29,066 bases of DNA. It comes from B18-G4 sp003648575. GTDB taxonomy: Bacteria; Bacteroidota; Bacteroidia; Bacteroidales; B18-G4. Positions within the stretch are counted from its first letter, which is position 1. The number at the start of each line of letters is the position of its first letter. Of the stretch, positions 9,206 through 16,857 are shown piece by piece. Where the stretch lies: assembly GCA_029942245.1 (NCBI GenBank), contig JAOZTN010000033.1, positions 1-29,066 of the forward strand, read 5' to 3'. Made by a program: the position numbers and the translations under genes. The notes under the pieces were generated by a model that ran no database searches, had not been told where the DNA came from, and saw nothing but the letters and a program-made list of their open reading frames with translations.

Positions 9206-9279
9206 CAGGGCATTCCTTTTCAATTCTGAAAACACTTTCTAAAAACACAATAAATAGAGCTGTCACCGGGTTTATTGAA

Positions 9280-9310
9280 TTGGTGCATTGGAATAAATTC
9301 CCTAATTTTG
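9280..9310 (+). promoter_or_regulatory. Bacteroidota-type promoter before the Wzz gene
   Basis: TTG at 9280-9282 and TAATTTTG at 9303-9310, with a 20-bp spacer, match the Bacteroidota TTG-N19-21-TAnnTTTG pattern. The -7 box ends 31 bp before the ATG at 9342. The Wzz and Wzy genes can thus be transcribed independently of the flippase gene. Confidence 0.65.
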
Positions 9311-9341
9311 ACCCCTTTATATAAATTTAGTTCTAAACAAG

Positions 9342-11597
9342 ATGGTAAGTAAGTTTGCAGAAAACGGCGACTTTGACTCTTCCGGCTTCATCTACTTCCT
9401 GTATTTCTGGAGGAAACCATTGCTCATCATCACTCTCTTAGCTCTGCTCGCTTCCATTTTTTTCTCATCACCACTATTTATTACGCCCAAATATAAATCT
9501 ACGGTCATCCTGTATCCCGTTGCTACGAATTCAATTTCGAAGGCTTTAATGAGCCAGCAATCGGGTATTAAAGAGGATGTGATGGGCTTTGGTGAAGAGG
9601 AACAGACGGAGCAGATGCTGCAAATCCTGAGTTCTAACAAGATCATGGATAGGATAGTGAGCAAGTTCAACCTGGCTGAACATTACGGGATCGACCAGGA
9701 GTCAAAGTACAAGAATACCCGTCTGGCGAGGGAATACGACAGAAATGTTTCCTTCCGGCAGACTGAGTATATGGCGGTGAAGATCAGTGTGCTTGATACA
9801 GACCCCCAGATGGCTGCCGATATAGCCAATTCCATTGCTGAACTCCTTGATTCAGCGAAAACACAGATGCAAAAGAAAAGGGCTACGCAGGCCTTCCTTA
9901 TTGTGGAGCAAGAATACCTCAGCCTGCAAAAAGAAATGTCAGGCATCATTGATTCGCTTAAGGTGATCGGCAAACTGGGAGTAAATGATTATGAATCCCA
10001 ATCGGAGGTGATCAACCAACAGCTGGCTATAGCCCTGCGCAATGGCGATATGGTTGCAGTCAGGGCGCTGGAAGAAAGGCTCGATGTGCTCGCCGAATAT
10101 GGCGGCGCCTTCCTTTCCTTAAAGAATACCCTGGAGTTTAAGTCGGAACAGCTGACCCTGCTTAAGACTAAATACCAGGAAGCCAAGGTTGATGCTAATT
10201 CAGAGTTGCCTCAGAAGTTTGTGGTGAACTCCGCTTTCAAGGCTGAGCAGAAATCATATCCCATCCGCTGGATCATCGTAGTGATCACAACCCTCTCATC
10301 ACTGCTGCTTGCAGTGCTGATACTTATCGTCATAGAGAACTTTGCCAGAATCAAAAAAAAAAGCCTGAATATAAAGATGTTTTCGATGGAAAACATGGCC
10401 GTATTCAATCAGGAGAATAAGTATAAAAAAAGCAAGGAAGAAAAAGAAGAGGAAGCAATAGTTAATGAGGAAAGAGTGCCGGCACCGGTAAAACATGAAC
10501 CGGAAGAGAAACCAAAAGACCCGGAACCGGCACCAGAAGTAAAAGAAGCTGCTTCCGAAACAACGAACACAAAATCAGAACCAATACACAGAAAAGAATC
10601 ATCAAAAGTAGAATCCTATAATACAGCTGAGATGAAAATGATATTCGATAATTCCGGCCTCCTTGGAACCTTAGTAAAATGGTGGAAGCACATCATTGTG
10701 ATCGCCATCATAGCACTGGTGCTCGGAGTCCTTTTTTCCAGCCCCTTATTTATCACGCCAAAGTATAAATCCTTTGCGATTGTTTACCCCCATAACATCG
10801 CACCCTATTCGGATGAAAGTGAAACTGAACAAATGCTTCAGATACTGCAGTCGAAAGATATTAAGGATAGCGTGATCGAAAAGTTCAATCTGGCAAAGCA
10901 TTATAAGGTTGATCCAAGTTTCAAGTACTACTATTCAACCATTTACTATGAGTTTGACCAGAGTGTCAGTATCTCTAAGACCCCTTATGAGTCGGTTGAG
11001 ATCACTGTTCTGGACAAGGATGCGGTCCTTGCAAACGATATGGTTAATTCCATCATCGAATTCTATAATAAGAAAGTAAGGAAGACCCATAACGACAAGT
11101 ACCTGGAAGTTATCAGGATGTATGAACCAATCATTGAGAAGAAGCAGGCTTATATTGATTCCCTCAAGCATCGTTTATTTATTCTGAGTACTGAATACGG
11201 ACTGCTGGAATACGATGCACAGGCTGAAGAGATCACCAGAGGTTATCTGCGTACCGTAACCGGGGCATCCTCAAGTTCGATCAACCGGAAGGAAGTCATG
11301 ATACTCAAGAAAAACATCGAAGAGCATGGCGGTGAACTGATTGAGATCGTTGAAGCCCTCAGGAATGAGGCCATCAATTTCTCCCTCTTGAGGGTTGATT
11401 ATGAAACAGCCGTACGTTTTTATACAGACGAACTTACCTATGCCAACGTGGTAACACCTCCATATCCATCTGATAAGAAGGCATACCCCGTCCGCTGGCT
11501 GATCGTAGCATTTACCATGATCGCCACCATCTTCTTTGCTATCATCATTATCCTGATCATCGAAAGGTTCAGGTATAATTTCAGGACTAAGAAATAA
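9342..11597 (+). CDS. Tandem double Wzz chain-length determinant (two fused copies)
   Basis: 751 residues, about twice the usual Wzz length. Module 1 (residues about 11-335) has a transmembrane helix near 29-47 ending SSPLFITPKYKS, a periplasmic part with coiled-coil character, then YPIRW and a second helix near 310-334. Module 2 (about 431-751) repeats the order: FDNSGLLG, a helix ending in SSPLFITPKYKS again, TEQMLQIL as in module 1, then YPVRW and a last helix near 719-745. Between them is a roughly 95-residue Lys/Glu/Pro-rich, probably disordered cytoplasmic linker. No Walker A or tyrosine-kinase domain is present. Wzz proteins are inner-membrane oligomers that set the chain length made by a Wzy polymerase, which fits the downstream gene. 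The frame is uninterrupted. Two copies in one chain should give four membrane passes and two periplasmic domains. Confidence 0.92.
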   Translation: MVSKFAENGDFDSSGFIYFLYFWRKPLLIITLLALLASIFFSSPLFITPKYKSTVILYPVATNSISKALMSQQSGIKEDVMGFGEEEQTEQMLQILSSNKIMDRIVSKFNLAEHYGIDQESKYKNTRLAREYDRNVSFRQTEYMAVKISVLDTDPQMAADIANSIAELLDSAKTQMQKKRATQAFLIVEQEYLSLQKEMSGIIDSLKVIGKLGVNDYESQSEVINQQLAIALRNGDMVAVRALEERLDVLAEYGGAFLSLKNTLEFKSEQLTLLKTKYQEAKVDANSELPQKFVVNSAFKAEQKSYPIRWIIVVITTLSSLLLAVLILIVIENFARIKKKSLNIKMFSMENMAVFNQENKYKKSKEEKEEEAIVNEERVPAPVKHEPEEKPKDPEPAPEVKEAASETTNTKSEPIHRKESSKVESYNTAEMKMIFDNSGLLGTLVKWWKHIIVIAIIALVLGVLFSSPLFITPKYKSFAIVYPHNIAPYSDESETEQMLQILQSKDIKDSVIEKFNLAKHYKVDPSFKYYYSTIYYEFDQSVSISKTPYESVEITVLDKDAVLANDMVNSIIEFYNKKVRKTHNDKYLEVIRMYEPIIEKKQAYIDSLKHRLFILSTEYGLLEYDAQAEEITRGYLRTVTGASSSSINRKEVMILKKNIEEHGGELIEIVEALRNEAINFSLLRVDYETAVRFYTDELTYANVVTPPYPSDKKAYPVRWLIVAFTMIATIFFAIIIILIIERFRYNFRTKK

Positions 11598-11612
11598 TTC
11601 AAATCAAAGGAT

Positions 11613-13076
11613 TTGGTCCCACTGATCGAGAAATATAAGGTCCACATGGTTTATGCGATAAGCATTGCGTTTATTGCATTAAACTGCTATCTGGTTATAC
11701 AGGATAAGTACTATCTCTTGCTAGCACCGATAGTTTTGATCTTCCTCTTCCTTTATATTTTCTCCCTCGACAAGCTGATCTTGCTGATCACTTTTCTTAC
11801 GCCCATAGCCATCAACTATAAAGACCCCGATTTTGGGGTCGGGATATCACTACCGGCAGAACCGCTTATGCTCGGCGTACTGGTGGTTTTTATTCTCAAG
11901 ATATTCTACGATGGCGGCTTTAACAGTAAGATCGTCAGGCACCCGCTTAGTATTGTTATTATTATCAACCTGATCTGGTTATTGATCACCACCATCACCA
12001 GTGAACTTCCGCTTGTATCGGCAAAATTCCTGATCGCCAGGCTATGGTTTATCGTTCCTTTCTATTTCATCGGGATACTTATATTCCGGGATGTTAAAAA
12101 CATCAAGCGCTTTAACTGGCTTTATGTGCTCCCCCTGCTGGCAATCATCCTGTATACCCTGTTCAATCATGCAGGCTATGGCTTCGATAAGCCGCATAGT
12201 AATATGGTGATGAAGCCATTTTACAATGACCATACAGCCTATGGAGCTGTTATTGCCATGTTTGTCCCGTTTTTTATCGGTTTCTCACTGAGTAAGGATT
12301 ACTCCAATTCACAGCGGCTTGGGGCCTTCATGGTGCTTTTCATGCTTATTGCCGGCCTCATCTTCTCATATAGCCGGGCAGCATGGATCAGTATGACCTT
12401 TGCACTGATGGTATACGGGGCCATTTACTTCAAGATCAAATTCAGGTGGGTAGTTATAGGGACGGCCTTTCTGGCAGCCTTGGTCTATATGTTTTCCTTT
12501 CAGTTTTTCGACAGGCTGGAAAGGAATAAACAAGACTCTTCTACCGACTTTGTGGAGCACATACAATCGATGTCAAACATTTCATCGGATGCCTCCAACC
12601 TCGAACGTATTAACCGTTGGAACTGCGCTATCAGGATGTTTGACGAGCGCCCTTATCTGGGTTGGGGACCCGGGACCTATCAGTTTGTCTACGCTCCATT
12701 CCAGCGTTCCAAGGAAAAGACTATTATCAGTACGAATGTGGGTGATATGGGGAATGCTCACAGCGAGTACCTGGGCCCGCTTGCAGAGTCGGGTATCCTG
12801 GGGATGCTCACCTTCCTTGCCATCGTTATTGCTGCCTCCATTACCGGTTTGAGGGTATATAAGCGGAGCGACAGCAAAGAGGTTAAGCTTATCAGCCTTG
12901 TGATCCTGCTTGGCCTGATGTCATATTTTGCCCACGGGCTTCTAAACAACTTCCTTGATACAGATAAGGCCTCAGTGCCATTCTGGGGTTTTCTCGGGAT
13001 ACTGGTTTCGCTGGATATTTATCATACCAGGAAGGCTGAAGAGGCAGATCAGGAGAAGAAAATAGAAAGCAATTAG
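11613..13076 (+). CDS. O-antigen polymerase/ligase family protein (Wzy/WaaL-like)
   Basis: 487 residues with about 10-12 transmembrane segments and one large periplasmic loop near residues 300-390. The loop and following helix hold YLGWGPGTYQFVYAPF and NAHSEYLGPLAESGILGML, the Wzy_C (PF04932) hallmark. Members either polymerise undecaprenyl-linked repeat units or ligate glycan to lipid A core. A polymerase role is favoured by the neighbouring flippase and Wzz genes. The frame opens at a TTG (11613); an ATG at 11646 with an AAGG five bases upstream is an equally good start and would remove 11 residues. It follows the Wzz stop by 15 bp, so the two genes are almost certainly co-transcribed. Confidence 0.88.
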   Translation: MVPLIEKYKVHMVYAISIAFIALNCYLVIQDKYYLLLAPIVLIFLFLYIFSLDKLILLITFLTPIAINYKDPDFGVGISLPAEPLMLGVLVVFILKIFYDGGFNSKIVRHPLSIVIIINLIWLLITTITSELPLVSAKFLIARLWFIVPFYFIGILIFRDVKNIKRFNWLYVLPLLAIILYTLFNHAGYGFDKPHSNMVMKPFYNDHTAYGAVIAMFVPFFIGFSLSKDYSNSQRLGAFMVLFMLIAGLIFSYSRAAWISMTFALMVYGAIYFKIKFRWVVIGTAFLAALVYMFSFQFFDRLERNKQDSSTDFVEHIQSMSNISSDASNLERINRWNCAIRMFDERPYLGWGPGTYQFVYAPFQRSKEKTIISTNVGDMGNAHSEYLGPLAESGILGMLTFLAIVIAASITGLRVYKRSDSKEVKLISLVILLGLMSYFAHGLLNNFLDTDKASVPFWGFLGILVSLDIYHTRKAEEADQEKKIESN

Positions 13077-13104
13077 GGACTCCGGCGGAACAAAGTTCGA
13101 ACCA

Positions 13105-13241
13105 ATTTCAAAAGTCGACAATATGACATCGTGCTATTAGCTGGCAGGTAGTATTAATATGCCAGGAGCTAAAGTGATGGGGGTCCTTCTCCCGCCAAAG
13201 GCGGGATCAGGATGACAATTTTTATCTATTGTCCTTATAGT
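13105..13241. repeat. Dispersed repeat, copy A (left of the MtfA-like gene)
   Basis: About 137 bp that match a second copy at 14362-14523 in the same direction. Both share an identical 37-bp core (13125-13161 here), then GAGCTAAAGTGA, then an identical 21-bp block (13208-13228), ending near CCTTATAGT. The core region can fold through TTAGCT (13137-13142) and AGCTAA (13167-13172). Between the conserved blocks is a copy-specific GC hairpin, CCCGCC-AAA-GGCGGG (13191-13205). Read on the minus strand the second half gives TGTCATCCTG, as in many dispersed bacterial palindromic repeats. No open frame inside it looks real. Confidence 0.88.
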
Positions 13242-13286
13242 TAATTCTGCCCAGCACACAGGCGAGCCCACGCTTCCATAACACAA

Positions 13287-13347
13287 GCTATAGCGTATGG
13301 GATATTTTTGTAATTTTATACAAACCAATAAGATCACGCGTTATAGC
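13287..13347. other. Imperfect inverted repeat before the MtfA-like gene
   Basis: GCTATAGCGT (13287-13296) and ACGCGTTATAGC (13336-13347) pair apart from a 2-nt bulge. The left arm is itself flanked by CCATA/TATGG (13276-13280, 13296-13300). The spacer holds TATTTTTG (13303-13310), a possible -7 box with no TTG partner. The arrangement is reminiscent of gene-cassette recombination sites, but the canonical GTTRRRY core is not matched and no integrase is present. The rest of the gap 13242-13394 shows nothing else. Confidence 0.3.
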
Positions 13348-13394
13348 AGCGGCCGTTGCCGTAATTGCTAAGAAATAAAATATAGAGTATCCGT

Positions 13395-14282
13395 ATGGTT
13401 CCGATAACTGCCTTCGTTTTAATAGTAATTGTTGGTTTCTTTTTGTTTCTACGAAAAGCCCATAATAAAGCTAGATGGATTACCCCTGGTGAACCTTTTC
13501 CATCACATTGGAGAATTATTTTAACAAGCCATGTCCCATTTTATAATTCATTATCTGAAGAAGAAAAAAACTGGTTTGAGTTCAAAGTTCAGGAATTTCT
13601 GTTGAATTGTAGAATTACTGGTATTGAAACAAGTGTTGATACGACAGATGAACTATTAGTTGCTTCGAGTGCAGTGATTCCAATTTTTGCGTTTAGAGAT
13701 TGGAAATATTCAAATATCTACGAGGTCCTTTTATATCCATCAATGTTCAATGAAAAGTTTGAAACTAAGGGACCAGATCGGCATATTTCAGGCATGGTAG
13801 GCAGTGGTTATATGGAAGGAAAGATGATTTTATCTAAGCCAGCGTTGATACATGGATTCAAGAACGAATCAGACAAAAATAATACAGCTATTCATGAGTT
13901 TGTTCATTTGATAGATAAAACAGATGGATCAATAGATGGAGTACCTTCACTTTTATTAGAGAAACAATATACGATTCCATGGATAGATTTAATAAATAAG
14001 AAGATTGATGAAATATTTGAGAATAAGTCAGATATCAATCCATATGGAGGAACAAATCGAGGAGAATTCTTCTCTGTAGTAAGTGAATATTTTTTCGAGC
14101 GGCCAAAGCTATTAGAAAAAAAGCATCCTGAATTATATGCTTTGCTAGAGCAAATCTTTAATCAGGATATGGCTTCAAAGAGTCTAAAGAAAAAGAAAAT
14201 GAGGATTGGCAGAAATAGTCCGTGTCCTTGTAACAGTGGTATTAAGTTTAAGAAATGTTGTGGACGGATACACTATAGTTAA
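13395..14282 (+). CDS. MtfA-like zinc metallopeptidase with C-terminal SEC-C motif
   Basis: 295 residues. Residues about 4-20 form an N-terminal transmembrane helix (ITAFVLIVIVGFFLFL). The middle part resembles MtfA (Mlc titration factor A): WFEFKVQEFLLN, then the zinc site HEFVH at residues 167-171 (AIHEFVHLID), then GEFFSVVSEYFFERP with Glu224 as the likely third ligand. Residues about 272-290 are a SEC-C zinc motif, GRNSPCPCNSGIKFKKCCG, as at the end of SecA. MtfA is an aminopeptidase that binds the Mlc repressor in enterobacteria; its role here is unknown. The gene is clearly more AT-rich than its neighbours, stands alone on its strand and is bracketed by two direct repeats, all suggesting transfer. 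The SEC-C tail may direct it to ribosomes or act as a zinc-bound protein-binding module; this is inference. Confidence 0.9.
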   Translation: MVPITAFVLIVIVGFFLFLRKAHNKARWITPGEPFPSHWRIILTSHVPFYNSLSEEEKNWFEFKVQEFLLNCRITGIETSVDTTDELLVASSAVIPIFAFRDWKYSNIYEVLLYPSMFNEKFETKGPDRHISGMVGSGYMEGKMILSKPALIHGFKNESDKNNTAIHEFVHLIDKTDGSIDGVPSLLLEKQYTIPWIDLINKKIDEIFENKSDINPYGGTNRGEFFSVVSEYFFERPKLLEKKHPELYALLEQIFNQDMASKSLKKKKMRIGRNSPCPCNSGIKFKKCCGRIHYS

Positions 14283-14330
14283 TATTATATTATCCGCTGA
14301 TTCGGATCTCCCGATCTGTGCCCATAAACC

Positions 14331-14348
14331 GCTTGTCTCCTGACAAGC
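14331..14348. terminator. Small perfect hairpin after the MtfA-like gene
   Basis: GCTTGTC-TCCT-GACAAGC gives a 7-bp stem with a 4-nt loop, 48 bp after the stop codon. Only a weak T-rich stretch (CATTTCATTATTTC) follows, so it is at best a weak terminator and may instead belong to the flanking repeat region. Confidence 0.35.
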
Positions 14349-14361
14349 TACACATTTCATT

Positions 14362-14523
14362 ATTTCAAAATTCGGCAAAACGACATCGTGCTATTAGCTG
14401 GCAGGTAGTATTAATATGTAATGAGCTAAAGTGAAGGCGATCCTTCCTCGCTCTGCTCCCGCCTGTGCTTAAGCTTCGGCGGCCGAAGCAGGATGACAAT
14501 TTTTATCTACAGGCCTTGTAGTG
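14362..14523. repeat. Dispersed repeat, copy B (right of the MtfA-like gene)
   Basis: About 162 bp in the same orientation as the copy at 13105-13241. The 37-bp core is 14382-14418 and the 21-bp block is 14489-14509; both are identical to copy A. The TTAGCT/AGCTAA pairing is kept. The variable middle is longer and holds a different palindrome, GCTTCGG-CGG-CCGAAGC (14473-14489). It ends 13 bp before the stop of the convergent lpxD-like gene. Confidence 0.88.
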
Positions 14524-14536
14524 ACCCCGGAAAATC

Positions 14537-15472
14537 TTATAAATTCTTAACTTTTTCCCAGATCTCAGGTAATTTTTTAATGAGGACAAGTTCCTGCCAG
14601 GCTTTGCGTGCTTCTATGGCCGGACGGCCATAGTATGTTTTTCCTCCTTCGAGGGATTTGGTGGTACCGGCGGTGGCCAGCATAACAGTTCCTTCACCAA
14701 TCACCAGATCTTTATCAACCACAACATAGGCCCAGAGGATCACATTGTCCTCGATCCTGGTAACACCTGCTATGGCAGCGAATGCCCCGATCAGGCAATA
14801 TCTTCCGATCTGTGTATCATGGCCCACCTGTACGTGGTTGTCGAATTTAGTATAATCGCCTATCACGGTATCGCCGGTCACACCTTTATCGATGGTGGAA
14901 TTGGCGCCAATCTCAACATGGTTTCCCAGTACCGCTCGCCCAACGGAGTTGAACTTCAGGGTTTCCCCTTGCCTTTTCTGGAAATAAAATCCGTCGGCAC
15001 CTATCACTGAACCCGAATGGAGCACGACCTCGTCGCCCAGTATGCAATGGTCATACACAACAGCATTGGCATGGATGAGGCAATTCTTTCCGATCTTAAC
15101 ATTGTTGCCTATAAAGGCTCCGGGCTGTATCACCGTGCCCTCCCCGATCTCTGCACTGGGACTGATCATGCCCGACGCAGCTTCGAATGGCCTGAAATGC
15201 TTTCCTACCCTGTTGAAATCCATAAAAGGGTCATCAGAAACGATGAGGCCTTTGCCTTCAGGACATTCAGCATCCTTATTGATCAGGATAGTCGTTGCAT
15301 TAGAATTCAAGGCCTTATCATAATACTTGGGATGATCGACAAATGTCAGGTCACCAGCTTCAACCATATGAATTTCGTTCATGCCTTCTACGACATGCTC
15401 CGGATCACCAATATATTTGGCATCGAGAAAGCCTGCAAGTTCTTTCAGGCTGATTGGATGTGAAAATTTCAT
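14537..15472 (-). CDS. Second LpxD-type acyltransferase (short paralogue)
   Basis: 311 residues: an N-terminal LpxD-like domain (about 1-100, LKELAGFLDAKYIGDP, DLTFVDHPKYYDKAL) and a left-handed beta-helix of hexapeptide repeats from about 105. LpxD adds a 3-hydroxyacyl chain to the 2-amino group of UDP-3-O-acylglucosamine in lipid A synthesis. VQVGHDTQIG puts a histidine (His218) where the catalytic His sits in LpxD, and GSVIGADGFYF matches the substrate loop. The C-terminal helix pair is short. Compared with the 340-residue copy at 20234 it is diverged, so it may use another acyl chain or another amino sugar. The start overlaps the efp stop by 4 bp, so it is translated in the same operon. 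Confidence 0.85.
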   Translation of the reverse strand: MKFSHPISLKELAGFLDAKYIGDPEHVVEGMNEIHMVEAGDLTFVDHPKYYDKALNSNATTILINKDAECPEGKGLIVSDDPFMDFNRVGKHFRPFEAASGMISPSAEIGEGTVIQPGAFIGNNVKIGKNCLIHANAVVYDHCILGDEVVLHSGSVIGADGFYFQKRQGETLKFNSVGRAVLGNHVEIGANSTIDKGVTGDTVIGDYTKFDNHVQVGHDTQIGRYCLIGAFAAIAGVTRIEDNVILWAYVVVDKDLVIGEGTVMLATAGTTKSLEGGKTYYGRPAIEARKAWQELVLIKKLPEIWEKVKNL

Positions 15473-16035
15473 GCTTTAACTCTTTCAGAATAACTCCCTG
15501 ATCGGGTATCCACCTTGATCAGGTCACCTGTATTGATGAACAATGGCACCTTAACATTGGCTCCGGTCTCCACGGTCGCATCTTTCATTACATTAGTGGC
15601 TGTATTGCCCCTTTCACCAGGCTCGGTATAAGTGATTTCGAGTATAACATAGGCCGGGAGCTCGCAGGCAAGGTATGATTCAGACTCAGTATGGTATGTG
15701 ATCTCCACTTCCTGGCTTTCTTTCAGAAAATCCGGTGCTGAGATCAGCTCCTTACCAAGTGGGATCTGATCAAAGGTTTCCTGGTTCATGAAGTGATATG
15801 ATTCACCGTCGTTATATAGATACTGATATGAACGTCTTTCTACACGCTGGACATTGATCTTAACCCCTGCGGTAAACGTATTGGGAATTACCCTCCCTGT
15901 CTTAACATTTTTCAGCTTTGTTCTTACAAAAGCTGGTCCTTTACCGGGTTTAACATGCTGAAATTCCACGATGGTGAACAAATCCCCGTTAAACTCTATT
16001 ACCAATCCGTTTCTAAAATCTGATGTGCTAGCCAT
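15469..16035 (-). CDS. efp: Elongation factor P
   Basis: 188 residues, the usual size, with the KOW-like N-terminal domain and two OB-fold domains. EF-P binds between the P and E sites of the ribosome and relieves stalling at proline runs. The exposed loop reads HVKPGKGPAFVRTKLKN, with Lys32 at the position modified in many bacteria; no modification gene is in the window. The C-terminal signature DTRSGSYSERVKA is complete. The gene sits 18 bp after lpxA on the same strand and overlaps the second lpxD by 4 bp, so it is part of the lipid A operon, an arrangement seen in other Bacteroidota. Confidence 0.97.
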   Translation of the reverse strand: MASTSDFRNGLVIEFNGDLFTIVEFQHVKPGKGPAFVRTKLKNVKTGRVIPNTFTAGVKINVQRVERRSYQYLYNDGESYHFMNQETFDQIPLGKELISAPDFLKESQEVEITYHTESESYLACELPAYVILEITYTEPGERGNTATNVMKDATVETGANVKVPLFINTGDLIKVDTRSGSYSERVKA

Positions 16036-16053
16036 ATGATATTTATTATTTTT

Positions 16054-16848
16054 TTAGTCCTGCTTTGGATATTTGCTGTACCCTTTCATGATTCCCCTTG
16101 TCGACCTTTGAATGAAGGCAAGGATCTCATCACGTTCCGGTGTAGCCGGCATGTCGGCTTCAATTATGTTTACTGCCTGGCTGACGTTTTGACCACGCAG
16201 GTATATCATCCTGTATATCTCCTGTATGTCATTGATCTGCTCAGCTGTAAATCCTCGTCTTCTCAAGCCGATGGAGTTCACACCCACGTATGAAAGTGGC
16301 TCCCTGGCCCCTTTTGTATAAGGAGGAACATCCTTACGCACCAGTGCCCCGCCTGAGATCATGGAGTGTTTTCCAATCTGTACAAACTGGTGTACGGCAG
16401 CGAGGCCGCCAACGATAGCAAAGTCGTCGATCGAAATATGCCCTGCAAGCGTTGCTGCATTGGCCAGGATCACATGGTTGCCGATCACACAATCATGGGC
16501 CACATGGACGTATGCCATCAAGAGGCAATTATTTCCCACGACGGTCTCATAATTAGCCTTGGTACCACGGTTGATGGTTACATACTCCCGTATGGTAGTA
16601 TTGTCGCCTATTTTCACAATGGTTTCTTCACCATCGAATTTGAGGTCCTGCGGGATAGCAGAGATCACAGCACCCGGAAAGATGCGGCAGTTTTTGCCTA
16701 TCCTGGCTCCTTCCATGATGGTTACATGAGAGCCGATCCAGGTACCTTCTTGAATCACCACATTTTTTTCGATGTTGACAAAAGGCTCGACCACCACATT
16801 GTTGGCCAGTTTAGCCTGTGGATGTACGTATGCTAAAGGTTGATTCAT
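16054..16848 (-). CDS. lpxA: UDP-N-acetylglucosamine O-acyltransferase
   Basis: 264 residues, typical LpxA length. It transfers a 3-hydroxyacyl group from ACP to the 3-OH of UDP-GlcNAc, the first step of lipid A synthesis, in the cytosol. The N-terminal two thirds are hexapeptide repeats (for example IEKNVVIQEGTWIGSHVTI), with AYVHVAHDCVIGNHVILAN placing the catalytic histidine at His118. The C-terminal part (GLRRRGFTAEQINDIQEIYRMIY) is the helical domain of LpxA. It starts 9 bp after the stop of lpxC-fabZ, so co-transcription is nearly certain. Confidence 0.97.
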   Translation of the reverse strand: MNQPLAYVHPQAKLANNVVVEPFVNIEKNVVIQEGTWIGSHVTIMEGARIGKNCRIFPGAVISAIPQDLKFDGEETIVKIGDNTTIREYVTINRGTKANYETVVGNNCLLMAYVHVAHDCVIGNHVILANAATLAGHISIDDFAIVGGLAAVHQFVQIGKHSMISGGALVRKDVPPYTKGAREPLSYVGVNSIGLRRRGFTAEQINDIQEIYRMIYLRGQNVSQAVNIIEADMPATPERDEILAFIQRSTRGIMKGYSKYPKQD

Positions 16849-16857
16849 CAGATTGGG

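Noticed and set aside
13095..13103. GTTCGAACC resembling a tRNA T-arm
   Set aside because: No acceptor stem, anticodon arm or CCA-side pairing could be built around it.
13137..13337. 66-residue minus-strand frame containing NCHPDPAFGGRRTPI
   Set aside because: It is the translation of repeat copy A and its flank; the peptide comes from the repeat's GC hairpin and there is no gene-like start or neighbour.
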